Assembly (NCBI RefSeq): GCF_033807715.1
Contig: NC_084599.1
Location: 34,824,750 to 34,888,749, forward strand
Source: Cololabis saira
Lineage: Eukaryota > Chordata > Actinopteri > Beloniformes > Belonidae
Length of the DNA: 64,000 nt
Reading direction: 5' to 3'
Below, piece by piece: positions 23,532-36,679 of the stretch. Both the position numbers and the translations under genes were made by a program. Numbering within the stretch: position 1 is the stretch's first letter; each line of letters begins with the position of its first letter. The notes under the pieces are model-generated. The model did not search any database. It was not told the origin of the DNA and was given only the letters and a program-made list of their open reading frames with translations.

Positions 23532-24840
23532 CTGTACACGTACAAACAAACATACAAAAAGAGGAAAGCATATATAATCATGAATTAATGGATTTGAAGT
23601 TTAATCCAAGATTAATTTTTCACCACGCTGAATTAAATTAGTAGCAGCGGCAAAATAATAGAAGAAAAACTAAAACAAAGCATGATACATTTCCAAAATG
23701 GAAAGAAAACTACATCTTCAAACCAAGGAAGAACAGAGAAAAAAAATGTCTTAACAAAAAGAAGTGTCAGATACTTATAAGACATACTGTGACAGATCTT
23801 AATGTCCAAGCCAGTAGAAGTTTAAAAAGAAACACACACTCATAAAGCACACACTCATCTGGTTTCCCACCTCAGTGAACTGGTGAATGATGGCTCTTAC
23901 CAAATTAAAACCAGACAACATATAAAAACTGCGGTTTCACCCTCAACCTCCTCCCCCCTCCTCCTTTTCTCTGCCTGTCTGTCTCCCTCGGCTTCCCCGT
24001 GTGCCTGGCTTCAATCATATCTCCGATTCCTCCCCACCAATTCCACAAGAAGAAACATATTTTAAAAGTGGCATAAAAAAAACGTAATCTTCGCTCAGAT
24101 GAATAGGCTTCTGTTGGACGACAGAGGCTCATTTGTACACAGATGATTGTGGACTTGAAAATGAAATGTTGCACATCACGGAGCGTGTAAAAACTATTTT
24201 CACGTGTAAAAGAAACAAATAAAAAACCTGTCATAACATGAAACATATACAGCTGAAGAGGAAGCCTCAGCACGAGGCATGATGACAATTTAATGCTGTA
24301 CATTCGTCATGGAGGAAAAGGTTCGGTGATGCTCCACCTAAACATCTTCCCTCTGAGAATGAAGCGTATTTGTTTCAGTCTTGAAATCCAGGAGTAAGAT
24401 TTTATTTTTCTGCTCCACATGGGAACAAGGACTGCAGTCAGCTACCGTATGATTCACAGTTTAGAGTGAAATTACACGCTGAGAATAAAATCTAAATGTC
24501 CACAATTCCTTTGAGTTATTTCCATATTTCCCCTATATTTCATTTCCACATTTCCTCTAAAGCGTGTCTTCACAGTCCTCATGTATGCGTCAGTTCATCG
24601 GCTGGCGAACTGATACAATACATTACTTTGACGCATTACTAAAGTCATTGTTTTTTTTTTTTTTCAACAGGGTGAAATGTCCAAATGCAGAACATTTCCC
24701 CCTTAATGTTTGCCAGCGACAGGGAGAGCCTGAAACTTGCTAACAGCCTTGTCCGCATATCTCTACAAAACAGCAGAGCTCACCCCCACAGAACAACCCT
24801 GCGGGGTTAGTGCTCATTTTTCCACCCTTGCATCTGTCCC

Positions 24841-24865
24841 ACTGCAGCAGCAGCAGCAGCAGCAG
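24841..24865. repeat. (GCA)n short array
   Basis: Eight GCA/CAG units in intron 2, not in a supported coding frame. Confidence 0.85.
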
Positions 24866-24974
24866 CCGCCTGGCCGAGAGCCCTGACATGAACCCACATT
24901 CTCACAGTCATTCGCCATCCATGTAGACAATACACATGTATAAAGAAAGATTTTATCAGACAGAATCATATTTT

Positions 24975-25049
24975 TTACAGTACAGACCAAAGATTTGGAC
25001 ACACTTGCCCATTTGTTTGAATGAGAAACTTTTGGTCTGCACTGTATAT
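24975..25049. mobile_element. Tc1-type short palindromic remnant (copy 2)
   Basis: tacagtacagaccaaagatt ... cttttggtctgcactgta; same unit as at 1224-1303. Confidence 0.6.
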
Positions 25050-25605
25050 TAGTAGGATGCTGATGAAACTCTAATTCCAACTCATTTGTGGTCTGTTTGA
25101 GAGCAGAAACCAAAATAAAACTGCATTAATTGCATTATACTCCCTATGAGTGCATATTCAAACTTAACTAACTTATTTATAACGTATTCATACTTCATCC
25201 TGCTCTCTGTAAAGTCTGTATCTTGTGTCTTTCCAAGCTGATTTGTCTTTGTGTTGTACAATGTGTGGCTTCGTCATGTGACTGTATGTTAGTCTTTTTG
25301 TCTTTTTTTTTATTACTACTTGACTTCGCAGTTGTAATGCCTGATACAGTGACAAATAAAGGTATATATCTATCTAATAGGGATACAATTTATCTCTTTA
25401 TAGTTTGTAATGCAGTACATAATAGAGGTAGTACAGTTGGGGACAAACGGACGTTAACTGCCAGCACTGGTTGACATGAGACAAAATAACTATAACTGGT
25501 GATCTATAGTGTTTGTTTGTTCGTTTTTGAACACATTCACAGAATCAACCTCCTCATCCTCTTTGGTGAGGTCTATGCAAATGTCCTGGAGGAGAGAGTC
25601 TAGTC

Positions 25606-26313
25606 CAGGGGTCGGCAACCCGCGGCTCTAGAGCCGCAAGCGGCTCTTTAGCGCAGCCCTAGTGGCTCCTGGAGCTTTTTCAAAATGTTTGACCTTTTTT
25701 TCCCTTTTTTCCCTTTTTTTCTTCTTTTTTTTCTTCCTTTTTAATCTCGACATTTAAACTTTTTTCTCAACATTTCGACTTTTTTCATGAAATTTTGACT
25801 ATTTCCTCGACATTTAAACTTTTTTCTCGAAATTCTGACTTTTTTCTCTAAATTTTGACTTTTTTCTAAACATTTCAACTTTTGTCAACATTTCGACTTC
25901 TTTCTCGAGATTGTACTTCAACATTAATCTAACCATTTCGACTTTTTTCTCAACATTTCGACTTTTTTCTCAACATTTCGACTTTTTTCTCGACATTTCG
26001 ACTTTTTTCTCAACATTTTGACTTTTTTCTCGAGATTGTACTTCAACATTAATCTCGACATTTCGACTTTTTTCTCGACATTTCGACTTTTTTCTCAACA
26101 TTTCGACTTTTTTCTCGACATTTCGACTTTTTTCTCGAAATGCATAATGAAAAAAAAAATCTTACCCCAGTTATAACTAGATACATGCAGCATGTGTTGC
26201 CTTCATTCTAAGGCTTATAAAAGATTTTTCATTTTTTGCGGCTCCAGACATATTAGTTTTTTGCGTTTTTGGTCCAATATGGCTCTTTCAACATTTTGGG
26301 TTGCCGACCCCTG
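25606..26313. mobile_element. hAT-type element with pyrimidine minisatellite, TSD GTCTAGTC
   Basis: The terminal inverted repeats are CAGGGGTCGGCAACCC and the perfect 8-bp duplication is GTCTAGTC. The interior from about 25740 to 26140 is a degenerate tandem array of acatttcgacttttttctc. A second copy is at 62894-63595. No transposase is present. Confidence 0.92.
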
Positions 26314-26389
26314 GTCTAGTCAGTAGTCTAGGAACATGAGACCAGCTCTTGTTGGGCTGCTGGCGAGAGTTTGCCTAACAATCTAAACG

Positions 26390-26680
26390 GGCTTTGTGGA
26401 CTTGGAGAGGAGGTTCCAAACCGGGAGTTTGGTCCACAATGTCAGTAATAAGTGAGATACTTTTCAGAAGGGAGTTGGACTCTGTCAGGGTAACCATGTC
26501 CCCAACTCATAACATTTACAGAAGAACAGCCAGGGGCGAAGGGAGTCCAGTTTGGTGGTCTCAGGACTTTGTCTCCACTTTAGAGGATGATGCGGTCCTG
26601 CCGGTGTCGTGCAGCCAAGACCCTCGGCTCTCACTGGAGCCGCTTGCAGCTGAGTGAAGCAGCGGTTATGGATGGATGGG
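26390..26680 (+). pseudogene. LINE reverse-transcriptase remnant
   Basis: Encodes EDDAVLPVSCSQDPRLSLEP then LAAE, a decayed form of the LINE motif FADDVVLL...DLQLSLERFAAECE (RT catalytic box and following helix). Upstream there is agtttggtccacaatgtcag, also typical. It ends with ggatggatggg. It is truncated and mutated at the catalytic box (EDD). Confidence 0.5.
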
Positions 26681-27378
26681 TACCAAGGTATGTATTTTAT
26701 ACTGAATTCTTTCACTAAGTAATTCTGCAGTGAACTAAGGGTGAAAAATTAAGAAAATAATGTAAATACTGTCCTCATCAACTGGTTGGCTGACACCAAT
26801 CATCTCAAAATGGCATCTAAAATGCTTTGCACCTTCATACAGGGAAGGAAAGTCATCTGGTCCAGATATTCATCACCTCAGACATCTAATAAAACTTTTT
26901 GAGTTTTTATCATCACATTCATAGACAGTAATATTTGTTGCACTCTCCAAGTTTTTCTGTGGTCAATTTGATAGTTTCCTCTACCATGAAAACTGTAGCC
27001 TGTTTTGTACTTCTGCATAACAGCTACGCCCATCTCTGGCATTCATACTTCTGAGATGTCACTTGCGTCGCTTCGTAATTACACCACCAACCGCTGCAGG
27101 TGGTGGTTTAGGTGGTTTTTCTGCTGCACCGTAGCTCGCAGTGCCAAGTTCCCTTTTGTTTACCTATTGATTATGGGTCAGACATAGCAACAGAGGAGTT
27201 GGAGCTGATAAATGTTGACAATCACAAGTTTTTACAGACATTACAGCAAACTTGAGAAAGACAAAGAAGAAATCTACCGATCACGTTTTGGAGGAAGGTG
27301 CTACGCCATAGCCTACGCCGTAGCTACAGCAGAGCAACAAATTTAGACATTGAAACTACAATAAACCTAAGTGTGTGC

Positions 27379-28066
<688 letters not shown>

Positions 28067-28890
28067 GTGTGTGCAGTGTTCATTGCTCATAAATAGGGGA
28101 AATATTTTTACAGCCACCACATAGATAAATTTGATGGGAAGAATTACCTTGCTTCACTTTCCCTCTTTATTTTGTGCTGCGTCCTCGTGTTCTCCTGAAA
28201 GAATCTGGGTAAGGCCATACTTAGAGATAATACAACACATGCACTCATAGTTGAAACCAGATCACAAAGTTTGATGTGTTTTTCTACATGGCGTTCCCGA
28301 GGGTTTTGTCACTTAACCACGCGCTGCTTTGAGTTCACGGTTGTCAGAATCTCTGCAAAAACCCCTCACAGACACCCGCGCACATACCACTGCCATTCAC
28401 GTTCACTCAAGCCCGCTGCGTGATCCCTCCTTTCTCGTCAGTTACAGAAATGTCTGAATATTTGTTCCCATGCTTTTGCTTTTCTCTCCTCTTGTTTTCT
28501 CAGTTTCCATAATCTTTTTTTTTTTTTATATTCTTGTTTTGTTCTCATCTTCACATCATCAATTTTCTTCCTCTCCCAACGGAGCTTAACTCTCATCTCT
28601 GTCATGCATTTCTTTTACTTAGCCTTAGCAACTCACCTCCTCATTTCCTCCACTCGATTTATAATCTGTGTCTCTAACCCATTTATGGTTCGTATACACG
28701 GCACAGTTTCCACACTCGTATAATATCATTACATCTCCTAATCTGCTTAATCTTGGTCAGGACGCCAAGAACAGTACGATGATGAATTGTGACGGATAGA
28801 GCTTCTGCTTATAAACATAAAGTAAAAGTAGCTGATAACATCATCATTGTTCATTGTTGTATTAACCAGTTGCTTTACATCATGTCTTAA

Positions 28891-29670
28891 AGCAGTACAA
28901 TGTAACTTTTAGCTTTTGTTGAGTTTGGCGGCTCCTTTGGACAAAAGCGGTAGTGCTTTACCAGAAAGAACACTACATTTCCCATGAGCACCAGCGCGTA
29001 CTGCCGGAAAGATCCTGTCCCCGTCATGTGCATTTGTTTTAATAGTTAATGAAGACGGGACGGACTTTCAAAACTACTTTTCTGTTTCACCAAGTGAACA
29101 GACGGAACGCAAAAAAAAAGATGTTTAACTGCTGGAAAGGAACTGGAATTTACCGGGATACCTTAAACAAGGAATCCAGGGACCGGTATATGGAGAAAAT
29201 AATGATTATTAACGGTTTGGATCCATATGAAATCCCTACTAAAGAGTGGTCGGAGCTCCACTCTTTTCCGGGCATTTTTTTTTTTTTGTCCGGGCATTTA
29301 GCTTGTTACTCTCCCGCTTTCTTTTTTTCGCCTCCTCCGATAAAACTTTTATTTTCTTGGGTTTTTCCGCTGCTTCGGCCATGATACCAGCTTCTGCTGA
29401 GCTCTGCGCTCCAAGCCCCGCCCAGCTTTCGTCTCTACTACGAATCGGGAAGGAGGGGGAAGTGACGTATGCCGTAAAGCAGTCAAAGCCGTAAAAAATT
29501 GTAGTTTTTTAGTGTGGAAGGGTTCCTACCATGCTCCTCAAAGTTACATAGTGCCAGTGAAGGCGATACAGACCCCTCAGACCATGACAGAGGTGTCATT
29601 AAACCTGTTGGAAGTTGATGTTGGAAGTTGATAATATTATATTAAGGTGGAAAAGTTACATAGTGCTGCT
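28891..29670 (+). mobile_element. TTAA-flanked DNA transposon, internally deleted, with N-terminal ORF remnant
   Basis: The inverted ends AGCAGTACAATGTAACTTTT and AGCAGCACTATGTAACTTTT are bordered by TTAA on both sides, as in piggyBac/Kolobok-type elements. An ATG at 29049 opens a frame of 111 codons with FNCWKGTGIYRDTLNKESRD and INGLDPYEIPTKEW. This resembles the N-terminal part of uncharacterised fish proteins with SWIM zinc finger and YqaJ-type nuclease domains; that resemblance is from memory. The reading then runs into low-complexity sequence, so the rest is deleted. Confidence 0.6.
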
Positions 29671-29702
29671 TTAATATTATAATGTTATTAACTTGGTGCT
29701 GA

Positions 29703-29830
29703 TTTGGGTTTGACTTCCCCTGGTTCCCTCAGTCCTGAGTGTTCACACCTGTGTCTCATCAGCCCCTGTGTCTGTATATTATCTTGCTTTTCCTTCCTTG
29801 CCGCTCAATTATTTTTCTGTGCTACACCCT
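29703..29830 (+). mobile_element. LTR-like dispersed repeat fragment
   Basis: gttcacacctgtgtctcatc followed by a-gcccctgtgt is the inverse of sequence at 35755-35790. It is too short to classify. Confidence 0.35.
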
Positions 29831-30235
29831 TCGTGGCTTCTTTGGTGTTGTTATTTTGGTTTTGGTTATCTTGCAATTGCAGTGCTTTTGGTAATTACTT
29901 CCCTGAAACCTGACAATGAAGGCAATGGGCAGCGAATGATTGTGGTTCTGGTTTGAAAGTCTCAGACTATGTTCTACATGGCATGCTTTTGCGAGTGCCC
30001 TCAAACACTGTATACTGTAAGCTGTGTGTACTTACATGCACGCTTTAGAAATGAGTGACGTTCTCAATCTTTTGTACGTAATTCCTCTCTTATGAGAGAA
30101 TAAAGCTGCAGGACTAGGACCCCCGCCCCGCTTCATTGTCTCAGGTTTAAATCACATTTGCTTTTTTTTTATGTACAGCCTTTTGAGCACCTGAGACAAA
30201 AAAAAGGCGGTATGGTAATATAAATTTATCCTATT

Positions 30236-30405
30236 AGGGGTCAAGGGGGGCCAGGAGTCTGTGCCAGCTCTGAGTACACCCCGGACAGGTAGCCATCCAT
30301 CCATCCATCACTGCTCAGGGTCACGGGGCTCCGCTGGAACCTTTCCCAGCTGTTTTCGGGCAAAAGGCAGGGGATTACCCCAGACAGGTCGCCATCCATC
30401 ATAAA
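30236..30405. mobile_element. Fragment of a dispersed repeat with CATC runs
   Basis: gtacaccccggacaggtagc-like and cccagctgttttcgggca blocks, each followed by ccatccatc, match a common fish interspersed repeat. Only fragments are present. Confidence 0.35.
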
Positions 30406-30461
30406 ATATAAAAGACATTTTAAAGCCTCATCCTAACTTATAGCTTCAAAATGGTCATCGG

Positions 30462-31172
30462 CAGAGGTGTCAAAAGTATTCACATTCATTACTCAGGTAG
30501 AAGTATAGATACTAGAGTTTAAAAATACTCCTGTAGAAGTTGAAGTATCAACTCAAGTTTTTTACTCAAGTAAAAGTATAAAAGTACTGGTTTCAAAACT
30601 ACTTAAAGTATAAAAGTAAAAGTAATGTAAGGGGGAAAAAATCCATTAAGGACAAAAGCCATTGAAAATGAATGCATCTTAGTATAATGCAAATATATTA
30701 AAGAACCATATATGTGTACTATTGAGCATTAACATGTGTTTCAGAGAGCAGGAGATATGATGACTAGTTGCCTATAAGTAATGTAATGGTGCAAAAAGTC
30801 AAACTTCAGAGGCATGTTATCTTTTATCCTAACCTTTATTGGAATGTACATCCAAGTTTAGTTGCAGGAATCTGAGGGAACGGATGTAAGAACAAAACTG
30901 GACAAGAACATCTGAAACAACCACAACCAAATTCACTCTATCCGGATGGAGCAATTTAACTGGATAGTTTTTTTTAAAGGCAGAAATTAAATAGATTAAC
31001 GAGGCTGTTTTTAAAATGTAAGGAGTAAAAAGTACAGATAATTGCGTGAAAATGTAAGGAGTAAAAGTAAAAAGTCGTCTGAAAAATAATTACTCCAGTG
31101 AAGTGTAGATAACCAAAATTTCTACTTAAGTAAGGTAACAAAGTATTTGTACTTCTTTACTTGACACCTCTG
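30462..31172 (+). mobile_element. hAT-type element CAGAGGTGTCAA (copy 1), TSD GTCATCGG
   Basis: Inverted termini CAGAGGTGTCAA and a perfect 8-bp duplication GTCATCGG. The subterminal arms consist of repeated aagtataaaagta/actcaagt motifs. Near-identical copies in the opposite orientation are at 32600 and 61608. Confidence 0.9.
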
Positions 31173-32599
31173 GTCATCGGTTTCTTGGATATAAACGTGT
31201 AGACCTTTGAGGCTTAATATCTAGTTATGGATTGTTTTCCAAAATAATAATTACCAGGATACTGAACAGAAGTGGTGAATTTCACAATTGCTTGGAAGGG
31301 CTGTATTGAACATAAAGCGCCAACTGAGTGATGTCACGTCTCAGATGAATACATTCACATTTCAAAGGCAGTCTTTGAGTCTGAACAAGGACCTTTTAAG
31401 GTTTGAAACTCTATACATACTTTGTTATTCACAGTATTATAGTTAGAACATCTATAATTTAACTTTTGACAGAGTGCTTTGTGTATTCCTTATGGTAGCA
31501 GACAGGGGAGACGGGAGCTCGAGGCTAATGGATTTAAACTGAAAACATTAGTGGCATGAAAAGGTGCACGCCTTACACACTCTAATATCACTTGGTGGTT
31601 ATAAATCACTGACAAGATTGTGTGCACTGCAATTGTGCAAGAGGTGCTGAGAGACGAAGGCATGTGTGTGAAACAGAGCGCGGTAGTCGCTGCTTGGGTC
31701 AGAGGTTGGTACTGTTTAACACAACAACACATGTAACAACAGGGACTAGACGAATGACCGTCTCTGTATGTTCGCACAATTTACAGAGGAGCGCCTCGGA
31801 TTTCTCTGTGATAATTAATCACACACACATAAAACCCACACCTCGTCTCTCAGCCCTCCTCTGGTCTCTCCCGCTGCTTTTATGCCCTCACCTGCCACAA
31901 CAGAGGGATGACAGCCGCACTTGGCAACAGGGAGGAGAGGAAATGGGAGCAGGAGAGGGGAGGGTAAGTGTCGGGGCGGATGGGAGGGGCGAAGAAGTGA
32001 GTGTCAGTTGAAAAGGAGAGAAGAGATGAAAGACAAATGGAGGAACAGGTCCAGAGACATTGAAAGGAGGGAGAGAGACTAAAAAAAGCCACCAGATGGG
32101 TTTGTTCTCCATACACGGTCGCTAATTGAGTCAATACAACGTACAACCTTCCTTTTGGTTTACTAATGTGCAGCACTTGTAATATGATAAAGTTGCTCTT
32201 TCTTTTCTTTTTCTTCCACCACTGAAGAGGCAGCCAGAGAGATGAAATCAGAATAAGGCTTGCAGGTCCAGATGGTATCAGCCCCGGGGTCCTTAAAGCC
32301 TGTTCAGATGGGCTCAGCCTGAGTCAGGCACGGTAGTGGACAGGTGATGATTCGGACTTGTTTCGCAGCCACGGGATACTTGGCAGTCACTGAAATGACC
32401 ATGAATACCAAAGCAAGCTGGGATTGAACAGAATGGTTGAGAATGTAAAGAAAAAAAACGCTATCAGAGCTTATCTTAAGTGAAATGAGCTTGGACCTCC
32501 AGAGAGGCGTGCAAAAACCGTTTGCCCTGAACACTTAATGAACTGAAGCAGTGTTACGGCATTACTGTAACAGCGCATTCACCGTCAGCTGGAGATTAA

Positions 32600-33317
32600 C
32601 AGAGGTGTCAAGTAACGAAGTACAAATACTTTGTTACCTTACTTAAGTAAAAATTTTGGTTATCTATACTTCACTGGAGTAATTCTTTTTCAGACGACTT
32701 TTTACTTTTACTCCTTACATTTTCACACAATTATCTGTACTTTTTACTCCTTACATTTTAAAAACAGCCTCGTTATTCTATTTCATTTCGGCCTTTAAAA
32801 AAAAACTATCCAGTTAAATTGCTCCATCCGGATAGAGTGAATTTGGTTGTGGTTGTTTCAGATGTTCTTGTCCAGTTTTGTTCTTACATCCGTTCCCTCA
32901 GATTCCTGCAACTAAACTTGGATGTACATTCCAATAAAGGTTAGGATAAATGATAACATGCCTCTGAAGTTTGACTTTTTGCACCATTACAATACTTATA
33001 CTTATAGGCAACTAGTCATCATATCTCCTGCTCTCTGAAACACATGTTAATGCTCAATAGTACACATATATGGTTCTTTAATGTATTTGCATTATACTAA
33101 GATGCATTCATTTTCAATGGCTTTTGTCCTTAATGGCTTTTCTCCCCCTTACATTACTTTTACTTTTATACTTTAAGTAGTTTTGAAACCAGTACTTTTA
33201 TACTTTTACTCGAGTAAAAAACTTGAGTTGATACTTCAACTTCTACAGGAGTATTTTTAAACTCTAGTATCTATACTTCTACCTGAGTAATGAATGTGAA
33301 TACTTTTGACACCTCTG
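32600..33317 (-). mobile_element. hAT-type element CAGAGGTGTCAA (copy 2), no TSD
   Basis: Full-length inverse of the copy at 30462, very similar along its length. Its flanks (gagattaa and tttatcac) do not match, unlike the other two copies. Confidence 0.88.
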
Positions 33318-34345
33318 TTTATCACTGCTAGTGCTTCCTTGATGGTTTTCCTCATTTTGGTTAGAGGATGCGAAAAAGCGACCCAATGACCCAAAACAGA
33401 AGAAGAGAAAAGTGTGGGTGTTGCTGTTGTTCTTTTAATAACACAATGCCAGGAATTCCTCCGAGTCTGTGATCAGAACCGACAACACACGGCTATCTGT
33501 TAAGGGGACTGCAGTAGTTTAGGGTTGCACTGGGTTGAAAGAGTTGCGTATATGTTACAATGTCCAATCCAGTCAGATTGCTGTCACAAAATGTTATAGA
33601 AAACCACTAATGGGGTCTTTCAAACATGATACCAACAGTTCAGTCAGTTCCAGATTAATGGAAAACACACATGTAAAAAAAAAAAAAGTCTCAAGTATTT
33701 GATATTTCAAGTCCTGCCAAACTCTTAAGAGCAAGAACTGAGGAATGAATGATGAAGGAAAGACAGTAAAAAAAAGAAGAATCAGTGACTTGATACCTCT
33801 GCTCCTTTGTTCAGTTTGTTGTTGGACATCCCGCTGTCTTAAACACCTGGTACCCATTACCGCATCCATGCTGCATGTGTGTGAGTGTGTGCATGCGTGC
33901 AAATGTGCGTGTGATCTGTAAGTGAATGAGAAGGACAAACAGATTAAAAAAGGAGGAGATGGATGAATGGAGGAACCAAGGGAGGGCTGTAGTTCAGTTT
34001 TTGTGAGCTCCCATGTGTTTTTCCATGAGAGCGAGTGCACTGATGATGTGACACAAACCATATGTGTGAGGCCAACATCTGTTTGCTTTGTGTCTTTAAT
34101 ACCAAGATGCTGAGCCCTTATGTAACAAAAGACACTAATAGTTATTTAAGAAGCTCCACAGCGGTGATGACTCAATAAGTTGATTAAAGAAAATACATTT
34201 GAGAGGCAAAAAAAAGGACCATATACCCTTTTTTTTTGTCCTCACAAACATACGTTTTTTATTTCCATGTGAAACACTGCAGGTTTGAAGCTCCCAAAGA
34301 GGAACAGAAGACATTGGGAAATTACGTTCAACATTGTACTGCACA

Positions 34346-34346
34346 G

Positions 34347-34413
<67 letters not shown>
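34346..34413. repeat. (GT)n microsatellite
   Basis: About 34 uninterrupted GT units. Confidence 0.95.
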
Positions 34414-34414
<1 letters not shown>

Positions 34415-35523
34415 CTGTGAGCAATTAAACTGACTAAGTGTTGCACATGTAACAACTCAGTGAGAACAACTTGCTCCAAGTCTGTCTATGGACCCAAACT
34501 GAGCCGGGGGAAAACTGAAACGAGTCCCCAAATTATTCTGTAAAAGTCTGTCAAAAATTATTAAGCGCGCTACGCTGCCAAAAAGCTTTATGAGGTCCTG
34601 CACTGGAATGCAGGTTCAATTCAAGTCACATTTTGTCAAAAGTTTGCTTTTCTAACAGCCCCAGAACCGGTTTTATGAATTTGAGATAAATGCTGCTTCA
34701 CAACGAAAACGTCCAGCATAAAATCGTGAAAAAAAAAGACTTGCTGTATTATAAACTTACCACAGTTGTGAATGTATATTTTCACTGCTGAGGTCAATAT
34801 TTTTAGTATCATTTGTCTGTGTGTAACCCAGTGATGAACTTGTAATCTGTCCAGAGTAAATACACAAGATGAATGAATGGACTCATTGCAATTTGGCAAC
34901 CTCTTACTCTGTTAGTATTTGTTTTGTGTCTTTCAGGCAAAAGTGGGCCCAACCAGAGCTCAGCACTGAAATATTGGTGCAGTATAGATCAATAATTCAC
35001 AAGACCGCCAGGTCCTACTACACAAATAACCTTGGGACGGGAGAGATCCACTTACTGCGGAAAAGAGCTGCAGTTACGGACTCAGACCTTCAAGGCAGCG
35101 GCCCAGGAGAAGGTATCAGTGCTCACTAAACTCCAACATGACACAAGAAAGTCCCGGTGTGGCACCGAAGGTCACAAGAGACAGAGGAGGGAGAGAAACA
35201 GTAGGCAACTTTTTTTTTTAGGTGCGTCCGTTTCAAATATCACATTTTAGGGGGGAATAAGCACTGAGACAGAGACAGATCAGTTCATACACAACACCGT
35301 AATGTTAGGAAACAAGAAGTGCAACCAGAGAGCCTTTTTGGACGTACAAGGCCCTCTAGTGGAGTTCAACACCTCAGAACCCACCTTGATGGAGGTTCAG
35401 GAGTAATTTGGGAAACAGAGACCAAAGTGGCAAGAAGGGAGAATGTGGATTCCCATGGACGAGAACTTTACACAAGCTAAAGACGTTCACATTCACCTCA
35501 ATTTTCAGTCCTATCTACAACTG

Positions 35524-35853
35524 TGAGCCTCCTCCTATCACGGGAGGTTGTATGAGGACCCAGATGCAGGAGAGCGGGAGGCAGGAGTTCAGCAAAAACA
35601 GGGTTTATTAACACAAAAAACAAGAACCAAAAACGCTGCAGAGCAGGGTCTCCAGGGCAGAACAAAAACAGGAATCCAAAAAGCTATGGGAGAACATGGA
35701 GGGAGCAAACAGTACGGACTGACAGGGAGCAAGGGAAGACTAGACCAGATATACACAGGGGATGATGAGACACAGGTGTGAACAATCAGGGCAGATGAAA
35801 AACAGGCGGGGCAGAACAGAAACACAAACTGGGGGAAATGTCAAACACTGACA
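35524..35853 (-). mobile_element. Possible solo LTR or LTR fragment
   Basis: On the minus strand the unit begins TGTCAGTGTTTGAC and ends GGAGGAGGCTCACA (TG...CA ends) and includes gttaataaaccctgtttttg, a plausible polyadenylation region. Part is shared in inverse with 29703-29830. No clear 5-bp duplication was found, so this is tentative. Confidence 0.35.
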
Positions 35854-36037
35854 CCTCCAAAGAAACAGATAAGCAGCTATATCAGTAACAGGTACTGTGG
35901 TGTCTGGGAAATACAGGAAAGGCCGGTCAACTAATCAGGGAGGGAGGAAGGAGGCGACCTTGTGGTGCAGCATAGCATTGAAATACCATCTAAAGAGAAA
36001 AAAACGGTCACCAGCCAGGCAAAGCATTTGACTGTAG

Positions 36038-36679
36038 CAGTGTTGCCAACTTAGCGACTTTGTCGCTAGATTTAGCGACTTTTCAGACCCCTATAGCGAC
36101 TTTTTTTTAAAAAGCGACTAGCGACAAATCTAGAGACTTTTTCTGGTGTTATTGGAGACTTATCTGGTGGGCAGAGCAGAGCAGAGAGGAGAGCTTCACC
36201 ACTCCGCGTCCAGACTGCGCAAAGCCGCCGCTGGCTTGCAGAGCGGGATGTAAATGTAAACGTTTCTTTTTTCTTTTGGATCACTTTGCCGGTCCCAAGC
36301 CCGGATAAAGGAGATGGTTGGTTGTAGAGCTAGCAATTTCACCCTACATAACAATATTTTGATTAAATTTGCTGTTATAACATTTAACAATACAGGACAA
36401 AACTGATGTGTGTAATGTGGATCTAGACAAAGCATTAAAATCATTAAATGTTGTTAATGTTGAAATTATTTTTGTACATTTGTATTTCTAAACATATTTA
36501 GGGTGTTTTTTACTCACTTTTGTTTCTCCCACGACGTTATTCCTCTCTCCTACAGCGTCCATTACAGTTATATGCAAATTGCCAATCATGCAAATTAGGC
36601 GATGACGTCATTTAGCGACTATTAGCAACTTTTGGGACCGCCAATAGCAACTTTCCTTACTGAGGAGTTGGCAACACTG
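36038..36679. mobile_element. hAT-type element, TSD GACTGTAG
   Basis: Inverted termini CAGTGTTGCCAAC and a perfect duplication GACTGTAG. The subterminal region repeats ttagcgact motifs. Confidence 0.9.

Noticed and set aside
34869..35129. Possible exon-like frame (YRSIIHKTARSYYTNNLGTGEIH)
   Set aside because: No matching splice partners or family recognised, and the plus orientation conflicts with anos1; left unannotated as unique or old-repeat sequence.
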